From NCBI GenBank assembly GCA_015680685.1, contig MNCI01015870.1, positions 100,993 through 164,992 on the forward strand: DNA of 64,000 bases, written 5' to 3'. This DNA is from Gnetum montanum (lineage: Eukaryota; Streptophyta; Gnetopsida; Gnetales; Gnetaceae). Positions 56,600-64,000 of this stretch are shown in pieces. Within the stretch, counting starts at the first letter, position 1; every line of letters begins with the position of its first letter. Under the pieces are notes generated by a model. It was not told the DNA's origin. It searched no databases and saw only the letters and a program-made list of their open reading frames with translations. A program made the position numbers and the translations under genes.

Positions 56600-57007
56600 A
56601 ATTAAAGGTAGTGACATGTTATTCCCATGAATGAAAATTTCACCACCCTCGTATGGCAGGTGAATCTCCTAAGGTATAGGAGTGAAGACGACACAAAGCT
56701 TAGCTAACCATGGCCTTCCTAGGATCAAGTTGAAGCTAGGTATCTCTTCAACCAATAGGAAGTTGGAAGATGTAGGGAATTGCTCACCGACTACAAAATC
56801 CAAGGACATAGAACCTTACACTACTATTGGTAACCTGTTAAATGACTTGAGTACTAAGATAGTGGTTTCTGGGATATTCTTAGTTAAGTCTAGTTTGTCA
56901 ACAATAGAAAATGGTATCATATTAGTTGTTGCCCCATCATCCACATGAAGATGATGACTCATGTACTTGCCAACACGTATAGTAATGAGGAGAGAAGTGA
57001 ATAACAC
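56600..57007 (-). pseudogene. Tat-type aspartic protease remnant (D)
   Basis: Minus-strand HHLHVDDGATTNMIPF (about 56,960-56,910) holds the active-site D-G-A; then KLDLTKNIPETTILVLKSF. After a stop, DFVVGEQF, FLLVEEIPSFNLILGRPWLA then FTPIP (56,800-56,680) form the C-terminal strand typical of the Tat protease (I-L/I-GRPWL). PYEGGEIFIHGN follows. The key Asp is present, but stops interrupt the frame. Confidence 0.75.
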
Positions 57008-59897
57008 TTATGCATTTCCAGAGTCAATCTTCACTTCACTGTCATGAAAGTTGAGTATGGGTTGATGCCCATTTTCTCTAAGTGAAGCTTGCTCAATGAT
57101 AGAGTGGATTGATTCTTTGTTGGTTGACATGTCTTTGCTCTTAAGGATAGAAGTCAACACTTGAGCTAGTTCATCTCTATGAGTAGGAGAAGTCATGACC
57201 AAGTTGTATAGGCTTGGTAACATGTTCTTTTGTTTTAGGGACTATTTGGCTTATTTCATCATTATGAGGAAATTCATTCCCTTGGTGCATGATCTTTCAA
57301 CCTTGGTGGTTTTAACTTCCTCCATTCTTCCTAGAGTTTATGGCTTAGGTTTTGATGTGTGTTCCTTGGGCCCCTTGTTCATGGGTTTAGTTGATCTTAA
57401 GATGGATCTAGGTGTGTTAGCTTACTTTGAAGCCTTATGTTATTGGTTACCTTTAGTGGGCTTAGTTATGGATTTGGTGATAAGTTATTTTCTTCATTAT
57501 TGCAATGATGATTTCTTGCTAACCTATAAATTATGGACCACTATATATGGGATTTGATTACAGGTTGTTATATTTTTTCTTGTCAAAGGTGGAGGGACCA
57601 AAATAACAAATGGTTCTTTAGCATTAGAAGTATTGGTAACTTCTTGATTGCATTGTGATGTTGAAGCCATTAAAGGGGGAACACATATTATGAAAGGCTT
57701 CTTAGGGGTTGGAGGAGCTAGTACTCATATGAAGAAGGGCTCTCTAGGCTTTGTGTTTTGGAGCTACAGTGGTACTTTGATAAAAAACAATTTCCTAGGA
57801 GAATTGGACTATTTTGTTTTTGTGAATGAGACTACTATGTAAGAGTTGTTGTTGGAACTTGTAGAGTTGGGCTCATTCAACACAAACTCTTCATGCTTAA
57901 TCATCTTTTGGAGGTCATTCTTTAATGCTAGGAAAAAATCAATGTCATGACTAGCCATTTGATGATAATGGAAAAACCTATCTAGTCTAAAGTACTTTGA
58001 TAGCTTCAGATCATCTTTGATAGCTATCATTGGATCTCTAGCTATCTCAAAAGGATGATTGTACCTCTTAAAAGCCTCCTCAAATAGTTTCTTATGTTGT
58101 ATACGATTGTCTTTAAGCAACTATTATAAAAGCTCAAAGGTCTTCCTAGGCAACCTAGCATACTTCATTCTATTTTTTTGACCATAATTTGATTTTGGTT
58201 GATTTGGGGTGTAGAAAGTGGTTGGCTAGGATGAGTTAGGGTATTTGATGCATGGCAGTGATTCTTGTCATTATCCTTGTTTTAACTCTTTTGTTACTAT
58301 GGCCATGGTTGTATGTTATTTTCTATTTTTATTACTATCCATTCTTATGTGTTCATTTTTATAGGCCACATAGGTTGGATTCAATGTTCTTGGTTTGTGA
58401 AAAGGCTTGGCTCAATAATTGAGGCTATAAGTAGTAGAGTCTTGACTTGGTAAAATTATTTACTAATTCCTTAAAGATGACCAAGAGATGAGTTTTAGAG
58501 ATAGGCTTTGGAATCTCATTAAAGGTTGAATTCCATCTTTGAATGAACCTTTTGACTAGTTCAAGTGGTCACTACTCACCTTCATCAGTTGATCCAATGT
58601 GGCATCCAACTTCAAGTTGTATCTAAAGTGGTTGAAAAATTAGTGTATTAGGTTCTCAAGGGAAGAGATGGAACTTATAGAAAAGGTTTAGTACCAATCT
58701 AGAGCCTTTCCCTTAAGAGACATGAGGAAATCCATAGGATCATATGAGGCTAAGCTTGCAAAAAATAAAAATAAAAAAGAATAAGAGAGAGACACTTAGA
58801 TCAGAAGGTGACTGGATGTGCATTAGGATCCCCTTCATCATTGTATTTGATGAAGTTTGGTATGGGCATGATTGTAGGTAAGGTTATTTGAGGCATAGAA
58901 GGGCTTATAGGATCATCTTGGTAAAAGTCTAGAACCTTAACTGTCTAATTTGTACTAGCCTTGAGTTTTCACAACTCTTTAGTAAGGTCTTGGATCATTT
59001 GGAAGGCTTGATCCAAGCCTTGGGACATCCTTGTAGACTGCGATGCCTATATTGATGGTTGAGGAGGAAGTTGTAAAGCTTGAGGTCATGTGATGGGTAT
59101 TGATACAGATGGTATAACTTGTGTGGCCATCATTATAGGGGGGTTGAACAAGGAGAAAGTTTCTTGAGTTGGAACATGTGGTATGAAGGCAAAATAGGGA
59201 GTATGAGATGCTTGGGTTACTTGGGGCCTTAATGAAGGTACCACTAGTATGACAAAGGGAGGTGGTGAGGTAGACATCATTGAGGCTAGAGGCATGATAT
59301 GAGGTTGTATTACAAAGGGCATGGATGAGAACGAGAAAGTACATTGAGGTATGGGTTATGGCTCGTGCATAGTCATGATGGGCATTGATCCAAGCATAGT
59401 AGGATGGACATGGAGAGTAGAAGATTGGGGAACATGTTCCATACATAAGGTAGGGAAGGCTAAACTAGGAGTAATATTTCAAGAAACTAATTGTTGGAAA
59501 AGGTTACCAATAAAAGTGTTGGCATTTGATTCATCCTCAAACTCATCCTACTCTTCTTTGTAACCTTTTGAACTAAGCTCCTTAGTCTACTCAATGACTT
59601 CTATGAGTTGTGTGAGCATTTGTGCATAAAAGTTAGTGAGGAGGATTTTTTCCTAAGGATATGGGATATATTCTTTTCCATCTCTATGTACAGTTTCAAA
59701 CTTGCACTTAGCATTAGATTTAGACCGAGGTATTAACAAACTGACCTACATCTTAGTGTATTAAAAAATTTCCTCATTAATCATTGTGAAATCTAGGGTC
59801 TTTCCACATTGTCGAAGTGATTATCTTCATTCTATGACCGCAAGGTCTTTTTGGTCATAGAGGCAAAGTGCATCTTAGTTGGAGGCCATATATAAGG
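57008..59897 (-). pseudogene. Tat-type gag remnant (D)
   Basis: Probable start at ATG 59,897. A Pro-rich N-terminal part (59,320-59,090: PFVIQPHIMP, FVILVVPSLRP) is followed by the gag core (58,760-58,460) with ASYDPMDFLMSLKGKALDWY, ISSLENLIH, FFNHFRYNLKL and TLDQLMKVSS, which fits the Retrotrans_gag pattern (L-x-GxAxxWY...SW-xL...F...). KRYNHPFEIARDP lies near 58,060, another Pro-rich stretch at 57,800-57,300, and LYNLVMTSPTHRDELAQVL at 57,220 just before the protease. Many TAG/TAA codons. Confidence 0.7.
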
Positions 59898-59939
59898 TCT
59901 AGAGTTAATATGGTTGATTTATGAAAAGGCATTAATTAG

Positions 59940-60800
59940 TACCAACAAAACTATGTCTAGCCAACAAAAAGGATGTTGGGCTTTGTAAAACTAAGGTAAG
60001 TTTTGCAAAACTAAGCTATTCTTTGCAAGACTTAGTTGGGCTTTATGAAACTACACTGGGCTAGAAAAATTAAGCTAGGCTAGCAAAAACTAAGCTAGGC
60101 TAGTAAAAAATAAGCTACACTTTATAAAATTAAGCTAGGTTGGCAAAAACTATGTTGGGCTTTGGGTGCACACCTAAAATCCAATTTTGTAAAATTTTGA
60201 AATTCAGGTTTTGTTGGGCATTAAAAAGTTCAACAGTTTATGGAAAAATTAGTATATGGTCTAAGTTATTGTAATTTATATGTTAGGATTTAAAATTTCC
60301 AGTAGTTATTATGAAAATTTAAATATGAAAAAAATGGTTGTTGGTAATATGTTCGATTTTGGAAAGATACATTGGTATTTTTCAAAAAATACGCTGGAGA
60401 TAAAAAGAGTAAGTTTTTGGTTTAGTTTTTTGAAAAATGCTGGTATATTTTCCCTTTATGTAAAACTATGGTATTGATGTGCAATCAAAAAATATGTTAT
60501 TTCTTTCCAAAAGATACAATGGGTATCTTGGAAAGCAACGTTGGCTTTATGTGGTAAGAGGAAGTATAATGTTTCACCAAAAATATGCTAGGCATTTTGT
60601 GAAAACTACACTTGGGTTTCTGGGAATGAGTGCTTTGGTTTTGCCAAGAAAAGTAAATTGGTTTTTCAAATATACATTGGGCTTACAAGAAAAGTCTGTT
60701 GGAAAATTTGTTGTAGTTGCAAGTGGGTTATGGTTGTAAAATATATATTGGCCTTTGGAAAAACCAAAGGCTAAGCTAAAACTAACGATCATTATAAGTT
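59940..60800 (-). repeat. Degenerate AAGCTAGGCTAGCAAAAACT / TGGGCTTTGTAAAACTA repeats (D 5' UTR)
   Basis: From 59,970 to 60,165 about eight units of some 25 bp repeat AAGCTAGGCTAGCAAAAACT or a variant. From 60,360 to 60,760 longer, more diverged units of 45-60 bp repeat an (A)TTGGGCTT- or TTGGTTTT-type core. No coding is supported. This is where the 5' UTR lies, between LTR and gag. Confidence 0.65.
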
Positions 60801-60881
60801 ACATTAAAAACTACGTTGAATTTAAAAGCCCAGCAATTGCTGTGAATTTCATTGCAACACCCAAACTAACTACAACAACTA

Positions 60882-61400
60882 TACAGAATATTAGTTGCGA
60901 GAGGATGGATGACAATGTTGGTTTCTAGGTAGGTTTCAATGTAAAATTTAGAAAAGTTCTTTTCAAAAAGGAAAAACTAGGATTGGGTGAAGAACTTGGG
61001 TGGAGGCCCTCCTTCTAGCACTAGAAACCTTTAGATCTTAAGGGCTTCTGAGAAAGAGGATCCATGGTGCCTTGGATGGTCTTGTGGATCACCTAGGTAC
61101 TTGAGGAGTGTACACAGGTGTAAATAATTTAAATAGAGATGCATATCCAATTTAAGAAAAAGCACAAAAATTAATTGTAGAATAAACTTGCACAACAAAT
61201 GAACTAAAAATTTTATTGCAATAATGAAGTATTGAAAATATTGAGTTCAAATGTGTACAAATTGTATGCCCAAATGCACAAGGAGTTGCATAGATGAAGC
61301 TTGAAACCTTTTGAAGTTGGCAAGTTATGTTTAGCAATCATTCTTACGATCCAGGTGCTTCCTAGCTTCGATTTCCAAAAATTCCTACTAGTTCTTAGGT
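60882..61400 (-). repeat. Partial 5' LTR of fragment D
   Basis: GTGCCTTGGATGGT at 61,067 matches 31,860 in the Tat LTR, and nearby bases down to the LTR end (minus-strand TCCTCTCGCAACTAATATTC beside CCTCACACCGACGATTTAGG) align. TGTAAATAATTTAAATAGA resembles the TGTAAACAGA-type repeats in the Tat U5. The upper limit and U3 were not found. Confidence 0.45.
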
Positions 61401-62289
61401 TGGATCTACTTTTTTTGGTTGTACAATGGTGTAATGAATGCTTGACTTTTTGCTACACTACAATGTTCTGAGAGTCTCTAATGCTGAATTGATTGCCAAG
61501 TTGCAAAAAGTGTATTCCAATATATTCAAATTTAGAGTTTCTTTTATGGAATCTCTTAATGATTTATAACCAAGTGTTTCCTAGTGGATTAGAAGTTGTT
61601 ACCAGTAACCTAACATCTTATTATTAAATGTATGTATAAGAATTGAACCAATGACTTGCATATTATAAGCTACATACTCTAACCAAGTAATATCTCACTG
61701 ACTATAACAAAATTAATTTTATAACATAAAATGGAAGACAAAAATAGAATACAACTAAGGTCTTCTAAATCAATATTCTTACCACTAGGTTAACATTTAT
61801 ATTTCCTAGGTGCATCTAAAGGCATTAACAGAGGGGATGAATCAAGGCCTTATATAAAGTTGAATTAAACTAAGACGAGTAGAAAAACTAGTAAAAAGCC
61901 CCAATGAAACTTAATGTAGAAAATAGAAAATAGACATGGAGGTTTTAAGGTGGTTCAACTACTAGATTAGCTAGTCTAACTCTATCATAAAATCTTCCTA
62001 GATCATAAGGGACAAAGTAATTCTATTATTCAAAGAGAAATTATAGAGCTTCCTTTATAATCATGAACTAAGCACAACCACTAGGCTCTAAGTTAAAGAA
62101 CTTTCACAGCACAGAGGAAGAGGAAATAATCTATCTTTTCTCAACACAAACACTTAAGAGGTTTCCAAGATTTCTAAGAAAAAGAAAATAAAGCTTTTAC
62201 AAAGAAGAAATAGATAGAAAAATTGAGAAGAAGAAATTTTAGTTCAAGCACAAGGCCAAAACCAAAATTACACAACAAAGCTAGAGAGA
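61401..62289. other. Unassigned stretch
   Basis: AT-rich. TTATATAAA at 61,852 and a TTTTAAGGTGGTTCAAC stretch at 61,955 look like parts of another LTR, but no partner is present. No gene supported. Confidence 0.3.
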
Positions 62290-63520
62290 TTCAATTTATA
62301 TTTCATATTATTTTTAGCTATATTAGAGCCATTATTCAACCCATTGCTAATATGCTGAATAAGCATGAGAAGAAGTAAGTTGTAACCATTACTAATCTAT
62401 TGGGAAGAGTAGCTAGGTAAGAAGAAGTATCCATTACATCTTAGCTTCCATTACTGCATTTGGTATGAGTTTGAGATGAGCATTAAAAGCTTAGCAGAGG
62501 AGGAAGAAATCTGTTATTTTATTTTTGGTTCTAGTGGTTCCTTTGCTTCCTAAATAAATAACAACCTCTACTTACATTGATGATAATGGAAATTTAAGCT
62601 TCAACTACCAACTCTTCTCTTTTCATTAATGAGTTTCAGCTTGCTTACATAGTAGTATAAACTTTACCCTTTTTATATAATTGCCCTTTTAAATATAAGC
62701 TTATCACATCCCTTTTATTTTTGCTAATGTGGCATCATTGTTTTTGGTGTAACTTGTATAGAATTAAAAATTAGTCCTAAATTGGTTCTACCATTAAGAG
62801 AGATATAAAAGCTAACTTATATTCTTCTTTATGAGCTTTCCTTCCACTTAGGATGACATGGAAATGTGCTCTTTAAAGTAAATATGCAGCCTTTTGGTTC
62901 TCATGGCTTTTCTATTCCTTAAAATAAGCTTTCTTGTGCAGGAAGCAAAATGAGTAGATGTGGTAGAGATATTTTGGTAGAGATTTGTAGAACCAAAAAT
63001 TGCTTCTAAATATTGGTTCTACAACTTGATGAGGTAGTAGATCTAGTAGAATCAAAAGTTGTTTTTGAAGATTTTTTTGAAAATAGATGAGCTTTTCATC
63101 CAAGCTTACATGTAAGAAAGAAGGAAAAAGTGCTAACATGATATAGCTATTCTTTAACTAGCTTTTGTAGAACTAAGAAATGGTTCTAGGAGCTAGTTCT
63201 ATTTAGCAAAGTCTTTCTGAGCTGACATGGAAGAGTTATCTCTCATTCCTTTGTACAACTAGAAAATGGTTCTATAGGCTAAGCTGGAATAAAATTCTTC
63301 TACACACATGTTTTAAAATTTTTTTAGGCTTGGTTCCACTAATTCCTATTAATAAGAGAATAAGCCAACATGGTCAAATCAATTTGTGCAATCTTTGTAG
63401 GACTAAACTAAAGAGCTAAGCTAGATTAAAACTATTTGAGTGCATATGATACTGAGTTGGTAGAATCAATTTGGACAAGCTAAGTAGAACCAAAAACATA
63501 GTTCTTCAAATCGGCTCTAC
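62290..63520. repeat. Reiterated TAGAACCA ... TGGTTCTA inverted motifs
   Basis: GTAGAACCA-A and its complement TTGGTTCTAC, or one-base variants, occur at about 62,527, 62,783, 62,988, 63,013, 63,048, 63,168, 63,180, 63,255, 63,265, 63,332 and 63,485. At 62,988-63,022 two perfect 10-base arms enclose 15 bases. Each motif is often followed by AAGCT/AGCTGACATGG-like bases. No coding; probably a repeated cis-element in an unassigned LTR or satellite-like sequence. Confidence 0.6.
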
Positions 63521-63852
63521 GTGTTAATGTGGTAAAGAAATGCTTCCATGTGAAAGATAAGATGAAAGCTCAAATCTATGCAAAATGAAAGCTCTACTGA
63601 AAAGTCATACTTATAACTAAGCGTAGAAAACATAATGTTATCCTCCTTTTTGAGATTGGATGAGCTCAAAAAGTAAGCTTGAATGAGAGGAAGATCATGC
63701 ATAGCTAGATGCATATAAATAGCTTTAAAAATATTTTCGAGCTCATAATCACCATAAAAATCAACTTAGCTCATACATACAAGTTAGAATCAAAGAATTT
63801 AGCAAGCTCTTAACAACAAGCACTAAGTTAAATAGGAGAATCATATAGATAG
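63521..63852. other. Flank of the terminal LTR
   Basis: AT-rich, no gene supported. No primer-site sequence adjoins the LTR end at 63,853, so this flank is outside the LTR's element, or the LTR is solo. Confidence 0.4.
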
Positions 63853-64000
63853 TGATGAGTGGTGAGGTACCCCTACACTCAACCATATGAATACGAGCGT
63901 GTACAAGCGATCCAGTCAAACTCTGCAGACTAAATGCCTTAACGCCACAAGAAACACTTGGGGTTAATCGTTCGTTGTCTTCCAAGGCTTGCTTGTATGT
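63853..64000 (-). repeat. Athila-like LTR end, continuing beyond the window
   Basis: Plus-strand TGATGAGTGGTGAGGTACCC, complement of the family's LTR end, followed by CTACACTCAACCATATGAAT. Unlike all other copies here it keeps many CpGs (ACGAGCG, AAGCGATC, AACGCC, TCGTTCG), so it is probably younger or less methylated. Confidence 0.75.

Larger units (their letters stand above)
56040..61400 (-). mobile_element. Tat-like Ty3/gypsy fragment D (LTR, gag, protease)
   Basis: Minus-strand remnant holding part of a 5' LTR (60,882 up), a repeat-rich 5' UTR, gag, protease and the beginning of the protease-RT spacer with its repeats. RT to integrase are missing. It is related to the Tat element at 31,739-40,860 through the LTR end, the MTSP-HR motif and the protease-RT spacer, but is clearly more decayed. 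Confidence 0.7.

Noticed and set aside
58979-59446. 155-codon minus-strand frame with Cys/Ser/Thr-rich sequence
   Set aside because: The other minus-strand frame there gives the Pro-rich FVI repeats shared with Tat gag.
62912-63139. 75-codon minus-strand frame
   Set aside because: Overlaps the inverted-motif repeats; codon content follows the repeats rather than a protein.

Overview
The window is nuclear DNA of a seed plant with a large, repeat-choked genome. A conifer, cycad, Ginkgo or similar is my inference, not something the sequence proves. The evidence is decayed plant Ty3/gypsy elements nested in one another, a plant-type MCTP (multiple C2 domain and transmembrane region protein) pseudogene, a plant LINE, AT-rich base composition, and stop codons that are mostly TAG/TAA where sister copies keep Trp or Gln. 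I see no intact host gene, no tRNA or rRNA and no CRISPR. Nearly every open frame is a broken transposon gene.

Layout. 1-17,699 (+): two Athila-like Ty3/gypsy remnants in tandem, sharing the LTR at 5,837-7,313 and ending in the LTR at 16,836-17,699. Each carries a long accessory ORF between pol and the 3' LTR. 17,900-18,850: a ~450-bp sequence repeated three times. 20,270-22,140 (-): a LINE ORF2 remnant. 22,909-23,880 (-): an MCTP pseudogene. 25,082-45,656 (+): Athila-like element B (LTR, gag, protease, RT, RNase H, integrase, accessory ORF, LTR). Its integrase is split at 31,738 by a minus-strand Tat-lineage element (31,739 to about 40,860), and its accessory ORF is split by a 1.96-kb terminal-inverted-repeat element (42,551-44,512). 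45,657-55,347 (-): Athila-like element C, whose 3' LTR meets the 3' LTR of B tail to tail. About 56,000-61,400 (-): Tat-like fragment D with gag, protease and part of its 5' LTR. 62,290-63,520: a block rich in TAGAACCA/TGGTTCTA inverted motifs. 63,853-64,000 (-): the end of another Athila-like LTR that has kept its CpGs.

How the parts work together. The Athila-like units share gag, protease, RT, RNase H, integrase, a T-rich spacer, an accessory ORF (absent from C except for a small inverted piece), a G-rich polypurine tract and TGATGA...TCATCA LTRs with a decayed primer site fitting tRNA-Asp. The Tat element has a pol of about 1,158 codons in one frame with seven nonsense codons and no frameshift, a second (archaeal-type) RNase H, a candidate splice acceptor just before RT, and a 14-copy 37-bp array directly after the pol stop. 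The least-described items are the accessory ORF and the inverted-repeat element whose interior resembles the Tat LTR. Two assembly gaps (39,863-40,057 and 52,108-53,014) hide parts of the Tat and C elements. Boundaries given as 'about' were set by eye from internal alignments.
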